64,000 bases of DNA. Origin: Prevotella sp. (GTDB lineage: Bacteria > Bacteroidota > Bacteroidia > Bacteroidales > Bacteroidaceae). The stretch covers positions 1 through 64,000 of the forward strand of contig JAIKWS010000088.1 in assembly GCA_024684515.1 (NCBI GenBank). The letters are read 5' to 3'. The notes under the pieces were generated by a model. That model was not told where the DNA came from. It saw only the letters and a list, made by a program, of their open reading frames with translations, and did no database searches. Of this stretch, positions 42,852-51,787 are shown in pieces (position 1 is the first letter of the stretch; every line of letters begins with the position of its first letter). The position numbers were made by a program, and so were the translations under genes.

Positions 42852-44837
42852 TTATTTCTTTGGTTTGCGACGGGCCCAGCCTTCCTCTGTGAAGTCGGGC
42901 TCGTCGCCCTTTAGTTGCCAGTTCTTGTCGCTAGCCGCCTTCATCAGCTCGCGCCAGTCATCTTTCTTCCCTTTTTTCTTTGGCTGCCACTCGTCACGTC
43001 CTTTTGACTGGCTGTCCTTGCCTCTCGCCTGGCTGCCCTTGCCCTTCGAATGGCTGTCCTTGCCTTTCGCCTGGCTGTCCTTGCCTTTCGCCTGACGGTT
43101 ATAGCGTTCCTTAGCGGCTCCACGAGTCCTCTCAGCCCTTGGACGTGCGGTCCTGTCGCTTTCTGCTGGTCGTTCTTCCTTCTCGTCTTCTGAGTTACAT
43201 CGCACGATACGGCCTTTGTAGCGGATGCCCGTCAGCTGTGTCATCACCTTTCTGGCGTCTTTCTCAGGAACCTCGAAATAGCTGATGGTGTCCAGCAAGT
43301 CGATATGTCCCACCTCCTGACGGCCGCCCACATAGCGGTTCAGGGTCTGCATGAGTTCGCCGGGATAGAAGCCATCGCGTTTGCCCAGGTTGATAAACAG
43401 TCGGTGATAGCCCTCCTGAGCCTTGTTCATACGTTTCTGCTTGTCCGACTGTGGCTTGCTCTCATGCTTCTCCTTGACGGGTTTCTCAATCTCAGGTGCG
43501 TCGGCATAGTAGGCCAGGAATCGTCCAAACTCCAGGGAGACGATTTTCTTGATGATCTCCTCCTTGTCGATATACTCGAAATAGCGGTTGATATCTTGCA
43601 TGAAAGGTGCAATCTCCTGATCGTCCACATCGGTTTTCACTATCTGGTCCATCACTTTGTAGAGCTGCTTCTTGCAGATTTCCTCTGCCGAAGGGATCTC
43701 CGCCTCTACAAACGCCTTGCCAATCTCCTTTTCGATGGCCCGGATTTTGTGTTTCTCCTTCGAGTGCACGATGCTAATGCTTGTGCCTTTCTTGCCTGCT
43801 CGTCCCGTTCGGCCACTTCTATGCGTATAGTTCTCGATGTCGTCGGGCAGTCCGAAATTGATCACATGTGTGAGGTCATCCACATCCAGTCCCCTTGCTG
43901 CCACATCCGTAGCCACGAGCAACTGCGTGAGATGCTGTCTGAACTTCTGCATCGTCAGGTCTCGCTGCTGCTGGCTCAAGTCACCATGCAGCGACTCGGC
44001 ATTGTAGCCGTCTTTGATCAGTTTGTCGGCGATTTCCTGCGTCTCGAGCTTCGTCCTACAGAAAATAATGGCAAAAATCTTGGGATAGTAGTCCACGATG
44101 CGTTTCAGGGCGAGGTATTTGTCCTTTGCCTGCACCATATAAAAGATGTGGTTGACGTTCTCCGCCCCTTCGTTGCGGCTGCCCACGACGATAGTCTCGT
44201 AGTTCGTAAGGTATTTCTTTGCCACTCGCTCCACTTCCTTGCTCATTGTAGCGGAGAACATCAGTGTGGCATGCTGTTCGGGCAGCGATTCGAAAATCTC
44301 GTTGATGCTGTCCGAGAATCCCATGTTGAGCATCTCGTCAGCCTCGTCAAGCACGATGGTAGCTACCTGTTCGAGGTGTACAAATCCACGATTCTTCAGG
44401 TCTATGAGCCTCCCTGGCGTAGCGACCACGATATTAACTCCCTTTCGCAGGGCTCGCATCTGCGGTTCGATGGCTGCGCCACCATATACGGCCTCGATAT
44501 GGATCCCCTCCATATATTTGGCAAAGTCACGCAGGTCGTCAGTAATCTGCAGGCAGAGTTCACGCGTAGGACTGAGCACCAGTGCCTGTGTGTCGCGACT
44601 ACTAGTGTCTATCCGCTGCAGCAGTGGTATGCCGAAGGCTGCAGTCTTGCCCGTGCCCGTCTGAGCGAGTGCTATCACATCTTTGCGCAGCAGTTCGCCG
44701 TTGTCCTCTCTGTCTTTCTGTCCTTCAAGCAGAAAAGGTATTACTGCTTCCTGTACTGGCATCGGACTTACGAATCCCAGTTCTTCGATAGCGCGTCTGA
44801 TGGCTGCGCTAACGCCAAGTTCTTCAAATGTCTTCAT
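42852..44837 (-). CDS. DEAD-box RNA helicase with DbpA-type RNA-binding domain
   Basis: The product is 661 aa. The Q motif region starts FEELGVSAAIRRAIEELGF. Then come Walker A AQTGTGKTAAFG (about 56), PTRELCLQ, VLDEADEML (about 165), FSATMSKE, and HRSGRTGRAGKKGT (about 340). A DbpA-type RNA-binding domain lies near 470-545. The tail (about 565-661) has about five copies of a KGKDSQA heptad encoded by 21-bp repeats (43005-43095). It likely remodels ribosomal RNA or mRNA, as CsdA/DbpA do. The start is ATG 44837: the longer frame crosses the promoter. The -7 box is only 9 bp before this ATG. Confidence 0.93.
   Translation of the reverse strand: MKTFEELGVSAAIRRAIEELGFVSPMPVQEAVIPFLLEGQKDREDNGELLRKDVIALAQTGTGKTAAFGIPLLQRIDTSSRDTQALVLSPTRELCLQITDDLRDFAKYMEGIHIEAVYGGAAIEPQMRALRKGVNIVVATPGRLIDLKNRGFVHLEQVATIVLDEADEMLNMGFSDSINEIFESLPEQHATLMFSATMSKEVERVAKKYLTNYETIVVGSRNEGAENVNHIFYMVQAKDKYLALKRIVDYYPKIFAIIFCRTKLETQEIADKLIKDGYNAESLHGDLSQQQRDLTMQKFRQHLTQLLVATDVAARGLDVDDLTHVINFGLPDDIENYTHRSGRTGRAGKKGTSISIVHSKEKHKIRAIEKEIGKAFVEAEIPSAEEICKKQLYKVMDQIVKTDVDDQEIAPFMQDINRYFEYIDKEEIIKKIVSLEFGRFLAYYADAPEIEKPVKEKHESKPQSDKQKRMNKAQEGYHRLFINLGKRDGFYPGELMQTLNRYVGGRQEVGHIDLLDTISYFEVPEKDARKVMTQLTGIRYKGRIVRCNSEDEKEERPAESDRTARPRAERTRGAAKERYNRQAKGKDSQAKGKDSHSKGKGSQARGKDSQSKGRDEWQPKKKGKKDDWRELMKAASDKNWQLKGDEPDFTEEGWARRKPKK
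43005..43095. repeat. Coding 21-bp tandem repeats in the helicase tail
   Basis: Units of the CTGTCCTTGCCTTTCGCCTG type repeat about four to five times. They encode KGKDSQA-like heptads and could vary in number by slippage. Confidence 0.7.
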
Positions 44838-44846
44838 ATTCGGATA

Positions 44847-44878
44847 CAAAGATAATGTTTTTTGTTCAGATGGCCAAA
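44847..44878 (-). promoter_or_regulatory. Promoter for the DEAD-box helicase
   Basis: Minus-strand -7 TATCTTTG is at 44854-44847 and -33 TTTG at 44878-44875, 20 bp apart. Only 9 bp remain to the ATG, so the mRNA should be nearly leaderless. Confidence 0.72.
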
Positions 44879-45210
44879 CCTTTCTGTAGATTTTGATGAA
44901 TGGGATAGAATAAATCAGGGGATAGCGCATCAGGAGACGGGGCAATTCGCACAGTGATACAGTCAGTTGCGTCTACCCTGTGTGAAGTCATGTCCTATGA
45001 GAAGGTATGGCTTTGAAAAAATTTCAATAGTTTTTTTCTTTTATCTGATTTAATGGTAATAAAACTAAACAGATATCGTTATACCCCCGACGTTTGCAGA
45101 CCACGATGTACACCGCATGCTGACGAAGGTGGGATGCCGGCAGCGTGTACCATCTACGAATACCAGATCTGGATGGTCGAGAGTATGGTGGCGTGAGAGG
45201 ATAAGTGGTC

Positions 45211-45249
45211 AAAAAAAGGGAGGTGAGCCTCTGAACAGGGGTCACCTCC
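45211..45249 (-). terminator. Terminator of alaS
   Basis: On the minus strand GGAGGTGA (45249-45242) pairs with TCACCTCC (45226-45219), followed by a run of seven T (45217-45211). Confidence 0.82.
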
Positions 45250-45325
45250 TACTCGATTTTCCGTCCCTCTCGCACACCACCGCCAGTGTAGTTTCGCATG
45301 CGGTGGTTAGGAAGGAGATTGCTTG

Positions 45326-47989
45326 CTACAACTTGGCCAGTTCGATAATCTTATCGACAGCAGCGCTGAGACCATCGACGTTCTTGCCGCCTGCCTGTGC
45401 GAAGTGGGGCTGTCCGCCGCCACCTCCCTGTATGCACTTGGCGGCCTCGCGCACCATCTGGCCGGCATTGAGTCCGTGCTCGCTTACCAGATCGTCGCTC
45501 ATCATGATGGTGAGCTGTGGCTTGTCCTGATGCTGGGTACCTAGTGCACAGATCATAGGTCCGTTAATGGCAGCACGGAGTTTGAATGCCAGATCCTTGG
45601 CGGCAGCAGGCTCCATGGGGAGCACGCTGGAGACAACCTTCACGCCATTGACCTCGCGTGCCTTCTCCACCAGTTGCTGGCAGAAGCGCTCAATGGCTTG
45701 TGCCTCGAAGGCCTCTATTTCTTTTTTCATGCTGTCGTGCTCGTCGATATACTTGCGGATGACGGTTTCGAGGTCCTTGGCATTGTTGAAGAAGCCCTTG
45801 ATGGCTTTCACCGTGTCCTCGATATGATAGAAGAGCTCCTCGCATTCCTTGCCTGTCTTGGCCTCGATGCGTCGTATGCCAGCAGCCACACTGCTCTCGC
45901 TGATGATTTTGAACATGCCGATGCGGCCTGTTGAGCTGGCATGGATGCCACCGCAGAACTCGCACGACGGTCCGAAGCGTACCACACGCACCTTGTCACC
46001 GTATTTCTCGCCGAAGAGTGCGATGGCTCCCAGTTTCTTGGCTTCGTCGAAGGGCATGTCACGATGCTCATCGATATGGATATCCTGTCGGATCATATCG
46101 TTCACCATGCGTTCTACCTCTCGCAACTGTTCGTCGGAGACTTTCTCGAAATGACTGAAGTCGAAGCGCAGGGTGTCGGGACTGACGAAAGAGCCCTTCT
46201 GCTCCACGTGGTCGCCAAGCACCTGTTTCAGGGCATAGTCGAGCAGGTGGGTGGCGGTATGGTTGGCAGCCGATGCATAGCGCTTGTCAGTATCGACACA
46301 GGCCATGAACTCTGCTGTGGCGTCCTGTGGCAGTTTCTTGACGATGTGTACCGTCTGGTTGTTCTCGCGCTTGGCATCGATGATGTCGATGGTTTCGTTC
46401 TCTGATACCAGCACGCCACAGTCGCCTACCTGGCCACCCATCTCTCCGTAGAATGGTGTGTTGTCGAGCACGAGCTCGTAGAATTCGTTCTTCTTCTGAG
46501 TGACCTTGCGATAACGCAAGATGTGACAGGTATATTCTGTGAAGTCGTAGCCCACGAACTGTTGTTCACCGCTCTTGAGCTCCACCCAGTCGGAATTCTC
46601 CACCTGAGCGGCATTGCGAGCACGTTCTTTCTGCTTCTGCATCTCCTCAGCGAACTGCTTCTCGTCGACGGTAAAGCCATTCTCGCGACAGATGAGCTCT
46701 GTGAGGTCGAGGGGGAAGCCGTAGGTGTCGAAGAGCCTGAAGGCCTGTACACCGTCTAGTTCTGTCTTGCCTGCTGCACGCAGCTGTTCCATAGCCTTGT
46801 CGAGCATGGAGATACCTTTGTCGAGTGTGCGCAGGAAGGAGTCCTCCTCCTCTTTCATCACACGACCCACCAGCTGTTGCTGAGCCTTCAGCTCGGGGAA
46901 GGCATCGCCCATCTCCTCGATGAGTGTGGGCAGCAGCTTGTAGAGGAATGCCTCTTTCTGTCCGAGGAAGGTATAGGCATAGCGTACGGCACGACGGAGG
47001 ATGCGTCGGATGACGTAGCCGGCCTTGGCATTCGACGGCAGCTGGCCATCGGCAATAGAGAAGGCAACAGCCCTGAGGTGGTCGGCACAGACACGCATGG
47101 CGATGTTGATGTCATCCTGTTGCTTGTCGATGGGGGTCTCTGTCTCTTCCTCGAAAGTGGTATATTTCAGCCCTGTGATGTCCTGCTCAGCCTTGATGAT
47201 AGGCTGGAAGACGTCTGTGTCGTAATTGGAGTGCTTGCCCTGCAGCATGCGTACCAGGCGTTCGAAACCCATGCCCGTATCGATGACATTCATGGATAGC
47301 TTCTCGAGCGAGCCGTCAGCCTTGCGGTTGAACTGCATGAAGACAAGGTTCCAGATTTCGATGACCTGTGGGTCGTCCTGGTTGACGAGCTCCCTGCCGC
47401 TCTTGCCGCTTTGCTGTCGCTGTTCGGGGGTACGGGAGTCGACGTGAATCTCAGAGCAGGGGCCACAGGGTCCTGTGTCGCCCATCTCCCAGAAGTTGTC
47501 GTGCTTGTTGCCGTTGATGATATGATCCTCCGGCACGTGCTTGGCCCAGTAGCTGGCCGCCTCGTCGTCGCGAGGGATGTTTTCCTCGGGTGAGCCTTCG
47601 AACACGGTGACATAGAGGTTGTCGGGGTTGAGCTTCAGCACGTCGACCAGGTATTCCCATGCCATGTCGATGGCACCCTCCTTGAAGTAGTCGCCAAAGG
47701 ACCAGTTGCCCAGCATCTCGAACATCGTGTGGTGGTAGGTGTCGTGTCCCACCTCCTCGAGGTCGTTGTGCTTGCCACTGACACGCAGGCACTTTTGGGT
47801 GTCAGCCCTTCGTCGTGGCTCTGGGTCACGAGTGCCCAGGATAATGTCTTTCCACTGGTTCATGCCGGCGTTGGTGAACATCAGCGTCGGGTCGTCCTTG
47901 ATTACCATCGGGGCCGAGGGGACGATGGCGTGTCCTTTCGACTCGAAATATTTCTTGAACGAGTCGCGGATTTCTTTTGCAGTCATCAT
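45326..47989 (-). CDS. alaS: Alanyl-tRNA synthetase
   Basis: The product is 887 aa, normal length. The catalytic domain starts [18 protein letters not shown] with [12 protein letters not shown]. The editing domain shows [11 protein letters not shown] and [17 protein letters not shown], which supply the zinc ligands. The C-Ala domain ends [16 protein letters not shown]. It charges tRNA-Ala in the cytoplasm and edits Ser/Gly. The start is placed at ATG 47989 (a second ATG follows at 47986); the frame continues open far upstream but crosses the promoter and the divergent gene. It is a single gene with a clear promoter and terminator. Confidence 0.97.
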   Translation of the reverse strand: MMTAKEIRDSFKKYFESKGHAIVPSAPMVIKDDPTLMFTNAGMNQWKDIILGTRDPEPRRRADTQKCLRVSGKHNDLEEVGHDTYHHTMFEMLGNWSFGDYFKEGAIDMAWEYLVDVLKLNPDNLYVTVFEGSPEENIPRDDEAASYWAKHVPEDHIINGNKHDNFWEMGDTGPCGPCSEIHVDSRTPEQRQQSGKSGRELVNQDDPQVIEIWNLVFMQFNRKADGSLEKLSMNVIDTGMGFERLVRMLQGKHSNYDTDVFQPIIKAEQDITGLKYTTFEEETETPIDKQQDDINIAMRVCADHLRAVAFSIADGQLPSNAKAGYVIRRILRRAVRYAYTFLGQKEAFLYKLLPTLIEEMGDAFPELKAQQQLVGRVMKEEEDSFLRTLDKGISMLDKAMEQLRAAGKTELDGVQAFRLFDTYGFPLDLTELICRENGFTVDEKQFAEEMQKQKERARNAAQVENSDWVELKSGEQQFVGYDFTEYTCHILRYRKVTQKKNEFYELVLDNTPFYGEMGGQVGDCGVLVSENETIDIIDAKRENNQTVHIVKKLPQDATAEFMACVDTDKRYASAANHTATHLLDYALKQVLGDHVEQKGSFVSPDTLRFDFSHFEKVSDEQLREVERMVNDMIRQDIHIDEHRDMPFDEAKKLGAIALFGEKYGDKVRVVRFGPSCEFCGGIHASSTGRIGMFKIISESSVAAGIRRIEAKTGKECEELFYHIEDTVKAIKGFFNNAKDLETVIRKYIDEHDSMKKEIEAFEAQAIERFCQQLVEKAREVNGVKVVSSVLPMEPAAAKDLAFKLRAAINGPMICALGTQHQDKPQLTIMMSDDLVSEHGLNAGQMVREAAKCIQGGGGGQPHFAQAGGKNVDGLSAAVDKIIELAKL

Positions 47990-48034
47990 GATGCTTTTAA
48001 TATTTGTCGTTCTTGTTGTTTGCGAATGAGCGTG

Positions 48035-48065
48035 CAAAGTTACTGCTTTTTCCTGAAATAGCAAA
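48035..48065 (-). promoter_or_regulatory. Promoter for alaS
   Basis: Minus-strand -7 TAACTTTG is at 48042-48035 and -33 TTTG at 48065-48062, 19 bp apart. Confidence 0.78.
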
Positions 48066-48151
48066 GGAATGACGGCAAAAGTCGCTGGAGGGCTATCGTT
48101 AAAATTTATTATAAGTTTGGCTTTGCTGCTTGTTGTATGGCGGGGAATCGT

Positions 48152-48159
48152 TAACTTTG
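48152..48159 (+). promoter_or_regulatory. -7 box for the DUF853 ATPase gene
   Basis: TAACTTTG is at 48152-48159, 25 bp before the ATG at 48185. A partial -33 (TTG) lies 19 bp upstream. Confidence 0.62.
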
Positions 48160-48184
48160 CATAATAAACTAAAACGTATAGAAT

Positions 48185-49759
48185 ATGTATGACAAGGAAC
48201 ACGGGCTCTATATTGCCCACTGCGATGATGGTGCACTGAGCATCGTTGGTAAGATGGCCAATCGGCATGGATTGATAGCTGGTGCCACAGGTACGGGCAA
48301 GACGGTCACCCTGCAGGTGATAGCCGAATCTTTCTGCCAGGCTGGTGTGCCCTGTTTCATGGCCGACATGAAGGGTGACCTGAGTGGCATCTCGCAGGTG
48401 GGACGCCTGAGCGGATTCATCGAGAAGCGTCTGCCTGAGTTCGGACTGTCGAATCCCGAGTTCCAAGCCTGTCCAGTACGCTTCTTCGACGTCTTTGGTG
48501 AGCAGGGACATCCCATGCGTGCCACCGTCAGTCAGATGGGACCGCAGCTGCTGAGCCGTCTGCTGGACCTGAATGATACGCAAGAGGGTGTGATGAACAT
48601 CACGTTCCGTCTGGCTGATGAGCGAGGCCTGTTGATACTCGATTTGAAAGACCTTCGCTCGATGCTCACCTACGTGGCCGATCATGCCAAGGAGATCAGG
48701 GAGCAGTATGGCACGGTGACGAGTATGACTGTGGGTGCCATCCAGCGTGCACTGTTGCAGCTGGAGGAGCAAGGGGCCAACCATTTCTTTGGCGAGCCGT
48801 CGTTCGATATCCACGACCTGATGCAGAGCGAGGGTGGCAAGGGCATCATGAACGTGCTGGCTGCCGACAAGTTGATGATGCAGCCCAAACTCTATTCCAC
48901 CTTCTTGCTGTGGCTGTTGTCAGAGCTCTATTCGAAACTGCCCGAAGTGGGCGATATGGAGCTGCCAAAGCTAGTCTTCTTCTTTGACGAGGCTCATATG
49001 CTGTTCGATGGCACTTCAAAAGCGTTGCTGGAGAAGATTGAGCAGGTGATCCGTCTGATCCGTTCCAAGGGTGTAGGCATCTATTTCATCACCCAGAGCC
49101 CAAGCGATATCCCTGAGAGCATCCTTGGACAGTTGGGCAATCGTGTGCAGCATGCCCTGCGTGCCTATACGCCAAAGGATCAGAAGGCTGTGAAGACTGC
49201 TGCTGACACCTTCCGAGCCAACCCTGCGTTCAAGACCGACGAGGCCATCATGCAGCTCGAGACGGGTGAGGCACTGGTGTCGTTCCTCGACGAGAAGGGT
49301 GCTCCAAGTGTGGTACAACGTGCCAAGGTGCTCTTCCCGCTCAGCCAGATTGGTGCCATCACAGAGGGACAGCGTAACGATCTCATCAAGCAGAGCCGTC
49401 TCTTTGGCAAATACGACGAGATGATTGATCGCGAGAGTGCCTATGAGCAGCTGATGAAGGAGAGCGAGGAAAATGCAGAGGAACAGAAGGCTGAGGAAGA
49501 GAAGAAGGCAGCAGAGAAAGAGGAGAAAGGCAAGAAAAGCAAGCCCGGCTTCTTCAGCAAGATACTGAAAGCCATACTCACGGCTATCACCTCAACCCTT
49601 GCTGCCATACTAGGCACTTTCGTGAGCAATAAGGTGACTGGCAAGAAGACCAAGAGCCGTACTTCGACCACAGGACGTGTGGTGAAGAATGCCACATCGG
49701 CGGCTACTCGAACCATCACACGCGAGCTGACCCGCGATATCCTTGGCAATCTGAAGTAA
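48185..49759 (+). CDS. HerA-like ATPase, DUF853 (YjgR) family
   Basis: The product is 524 aa. Walker [13 protein letters not shown] is near residue 36 and Walker [13 protein letters not shown] near 262, with [19 protein letters not shown] downstream as in DUF853/HerA-like motor ATPases. The family is widespread but its cellular role is not settled. The C-terminal 120 residues differ: an Glu/Lys coiled coil (about 425-455), then a hydrophobic or amphipathic stretch ([20 protein letters not shown]) and a basic Thr/Arg tail. No nuclease or partner gene adjoins, so a HerA-NurA pair is not supported here. Confidence 0.88.
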   Translation: MYDKEHGLYIAHCDDGALSIVGKMANRHGLIAGATGTGKTVTLQVIAESFCQAGVPCFMADMKGDLSGISQVGRLSGFIEKRLPEFGLSNPEFQACPVRFFDVFGEQGHPMRATVSQMGPQLLSRLLDLNDTQEGVMNITFRLADERGLLILDLKDLRSMLTYVADHAKEIREQYGTVTSMTVGAIQRALLQLEEQGANHFFGEPSFDIHDLMQSEGGKGIMNVLAADKLMMQPKLYSTFLLWLLSELYSKLPEVGDMELPKLVFFFDEAHMLFDGTSKALLEKIEQVIRLIRSKGVGIYFITQSPSDIPESILGQLGNRVQHALRAYTPKDQKAVKTAADTFRANPAFKTDEAIMQLETGEALVSFLDEKGAPSVVQRAKVLFPLSQIGAITEGQRNDLIKQSRLFGKYDEMIDRESAYEQLMKESEENAEEQKAEEEKKAAEKEEKGKKSKPGFFSKILKAILTAITSTLAAILGTFVSNKVTGKKTKSRTSTTGRVVKNATSAATRTITRELTRDILGNLK

Positions 49760-49879
49760 TCTACACATCTTATATTATAAAGAGTCTATGCAGAATGAAG
49801 AGGCAAGGCTCTCTGCCTTTGTGGGTGCTAAACCATGAACTAATGGGATGGTTTTTCTGAATTATAGGAATTTCATAAT

Positions 49880-50042
49880 AGACCTACCGACCTACCATGA
49901 CCTCTCTCAAATGCCCTGCCACAAGGGTTTGAGGCATGGTAGGTCTTTTCGAAGACCTACCATAGTCCTACCATAGACCTACCATAGTCCTACCATAAGT
50001 CCTACCATAAGTCCTACCATAAGTCTTACCGTAAGTCCTATC
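49880..50042. repeat. Compound palindromic element A2 with 11-12-bp tandem tail
   Basis: AGACCTACC arms bracket a core with CTCAAA (49906-49911) and TTTGAG (49928-49933). The core matches, reversed, core 2 of the element at 17.2 kb. A perfect 12-bp hairpin follows, ATGGTAGGTCTT (49936-49947) with AAGACCTACCAT (49952-49963), capped by TTCG, a very stable RNA tetraloop. Then come about seven 11-12-bp copies of AGTCCTACCATA to 50042. Confidence 0.82.
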
Positions 50043-50211
50043 TTCAGCAGCTACTTTGGTGTTTCGTATTCCATTTATGTTGGAAAGGCTATGCTATGGC
50101 AATCGCTGGGTAATGGTGTGTGTGTCCCTGCTGACAAAAACGAGGAAAGATGCTGGTTTGTAAATTATTTTGCTTTTCCAAAACACTCCGTTATTTCTCC
50201 CTCTCGCAGAA

Positions 50212-50285
50212 AAAATATTTTCCTAACTAGGAAAAAATATTTTTCTAACTAGGGAAAAATATTTTGCTAGTGATAGCGGGAAATT
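50212..50285. repeat. Three-unit 22-bp array (CCTAACTAGGAAAAAATATT)
   Basis: CTAACTAG or GCTAGTGATAG words are at 50223, 50245 and 50267, exactly 22 bp apart and joined by AAAAATATTT tracts. Same family as 149-186, 25924-25971 and 35601-35655. Confidence 0.8.
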
Positions 50286-50494
50286 GTGCTCTTTAAGGCT
50301 TTTTCGTTTGTAAATATTTTTCTGAGTTGTGAGTGCTAGTCTGTTTTCTCTTACTTCAGGAAAAGACAGCTCTTCCATCGTTTGAAAACCAGGAACTATT
50401 ACGCAAATCTAACTGCGTAGTCCATGACTAGTCCGTGAGGTGTCCATGAGGTATCAATGACGTGTTTGTGGGGTGTTTGGCAACCCTTTGCTAC

Positions 50495-51364
50495 TTATTT
50501 CGAACTCTGTAAATTGGTTTTTCCCTCATTGATAAATCCTCTGGCTTGTAGCCATTGCATCAATTGGCTACTCCACATCTCAGTAGTGGTCTTGCCTGTT
50601 TGGTTCATCAGTTCGTATGGTCCCGTGCCATCGCCATAAATATGTAGTTCAGCATTTGCACCGGCTTTTTTCCATTCCATGAAGAGTGCGACGAGTCCTG
50701 CTGCTACATTGGGATGATCAGCCCTAGTCATAATCAGTAGTGGAGGGGCATCTGCAGTCAACGTGACAGGCATGAGCGAAGGTCCGTAATTGGTGCATAA
50801 GAAACTTGGGCGTTCGAGGGGATCCTTTGCCCCCATAGTCGCAGCAATGGCAACACCTCCTCCAGCCGAGAATCCAAGAAATCCTATCTTGTCTTTGTCG
50901 ATATGCCAAGTTGAGGCATGCTCTCTGACCATTCGTATGGCGGCCTTGGCATCGCAGGCTGCCAGTTGGATGATGGAATCGCCAGTGGCATCGTGCATGG
51001 GGTTGGCATCTGCTTGTGGAAATTGCTCTGGGTGTGTGACATCGACGGTTGAAGGCTTGTTCATTCCTTTAGGGAAGGAACTCTTGTTCAGATGATATCG
51101 TAGTCCGATGGCTGCAATACCGTGTTCGTTAAGATAGGCAGCCATCTTCACTACATCATGGTTCCACGATAGCCATCTCATGGCACCACCAGGGCACAAT
51201 ACGATGGCACAGCCGTTGGCCGTTTCTGCTTTAGGAAGATAAACTTCGATTGACGGCTTGTCTACTTCGCTTGCAGAGGCATCTGCAGAAGGTAGGACAT
51301 ATCGTGTCTGGGCAGATAGGCCCAAAGATAAGAAGATGATGTTGAATACTATGGCTCTTTTCAT
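50495..51364 (-). CDS. Putative acetyl-esterase-like alpha/beta hydrolase, catalytic His not seen
   Basis: The product is 289 aa with a signal peptide (about 1-19). CAIVLCPGGAMRWLSW (52-67) forms the oxyanion region. The nucleophile elbow is GFSAGGG (Ser166), and Asp216 (TRADHPNV) fits the acid. At the usual His position (after the strand AELHIYG) the sequence is GDGTGPYE (244-251), without His. So it may be inactive, or another residue may serve. Family resemblance is to secreted xylan/acetyl esterases. It is divergent from the hemicellulose cluster that begins at 51788 and may share its function. Confidence 0.75.
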   Translation of the reverse strand: MKRAIVFNIIFLSLGLSAQTRYVLPSADASASEVDKPSIEVYLPKAETANGCAIVLCPGGAMRWLSWNHDVVKMAAYLNEHGIAAIGLRYHLNKSSFPKGMNKPSTVDVTHPEQFPQADANPMHDATGDSIIQLAACDAKAAIRMVREHASTWHIDKDKIGFLGFSAGGGVAIAATMGAKDPLERPSFLCTNYGPSLMPVTLTADAPPLLIMTRADHPNVAAGLVALFMEWKKAGANAELHIYGDGTGPYELMNQTGKTTTEMWSSQLMQWLQARGFINEGKTNLQSSK

Positions 51365-51416
51365 GTCTGACTGTCGTTTTGTTGTCTTATTGGTTTCTCT
51401 TTTGGTTTTTATGTGG

Positions 51417-51424
51417 CAAAGGTA
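51417..51424 (-). promoter_or_regulatory. -7 box for the esterase gene
   Basis: Minus-strand TACCTTTG is at 51424-51417, about 53 bp before the ATG. The -33 box is weak. Confidence 0.55.
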
Positions 51425-51739
51425 GCAATAAATTTTCAGTAATCAGCATGTAAGCGGACTTTTTTGCTTTATTCGAACAAGGAGGCTATGGGAAAAGGTG
51501 CAACGACAGTCGCTACATACATAGCAGAATTGTCGCTTTCTCTTTGCATGGTGTCTTCTGAAATACAAATGTGTGAAAAATACACCTAATCTTGTGTTGT
51601 AAAACGTAATATAATTGTGATTCTTTTTTTATTTTCGAATTTGAGCCAAAAAACCTACATTCTTTCGCTTTTCTCCCTTTATGAAACAAAAAGAAAAGAA
51701 AATGAAACATACACAAAAGAGGTGTATTGTTATTTTTAC

Positions 51740-51747
51740 TAAATTTG
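51740..51747 (+). promoter_or_regulatory. -7 box for the hemicellulose cluster
   Basis: TAAATTTG is at 51740-51747, 40 bp before the ATG at 51788. No -33 TTTG is seen, so the promoter may need an activator. Confidence 0.55.
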
Positions 51748-51787
51748 CAACATCAATTCAATCATTTTAACTAAAAAACTATCGCTT

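Larger units (their letters stand above)
44838..45325. other. Intergenic region, 488 bp
   Basis: It holds the helicase promoter (44847-44878) and the alaS terminators (45211-45249 and a weaker ACCACCGC/GCGGTGGT hairpin at 45276-45307). Nothing else is recognised. Confidence 0.65.
49760..50494. other. Convergent intergenic region rich in repeats, 735 bp
   Basis: It holds the compound element A2 (49880-50042) and the 22-bp array at 50212-50285, listed separately. The segments 50045-50200 and 50290-50494 show nothing recognisable. Confidence 0.7.
51365..51787. other. Divergent intergenic region, 423 bp
   Basis: It holds -7 boxes for the esterase gene (51417-51424, minus) and the carbohydrate-binding protein gene (51740-51747, plus). 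The A/T-rich middle contains no gene or repeat that I can see, but is long enough for regulator sites. Confidence 0.6.

Noticed and set aside
43305..44855. A 516-codon plus-strand frame opposite the helicase
   Set aside because: It is the antisense shadow of the helicase: composition is odd (Leu/His/Cys-rich), with no domain.
44838..44945. 36-residue N-terminal extension of the DEAD-box helicase
   Set aside because: It runs through the -33/-7 promoter, and the Q-motif region starts at ATG 44837.
45117..45530. 137-codon plus-strand frame overlapping the alaS 3' end
   Set aside because: It crosses the alaS terminator and the antisense of the C-Ala domain, and shows no family features.
48000..48814. 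N-terminal extension of alanyl-tRNA synthetase of about 275 residues
   Set aside because: It is antisense to the HerA-like ATPase gene and crosses the alaS promoter. Standard AlaRS starts at 47989.
48185..49759. HerA-NurA or HerA-based defence system
   Set aside because: The ATPase is of the DUF853 type and stands alone. No nuclease, SIR2 or DUF4297 partner adjoins it.
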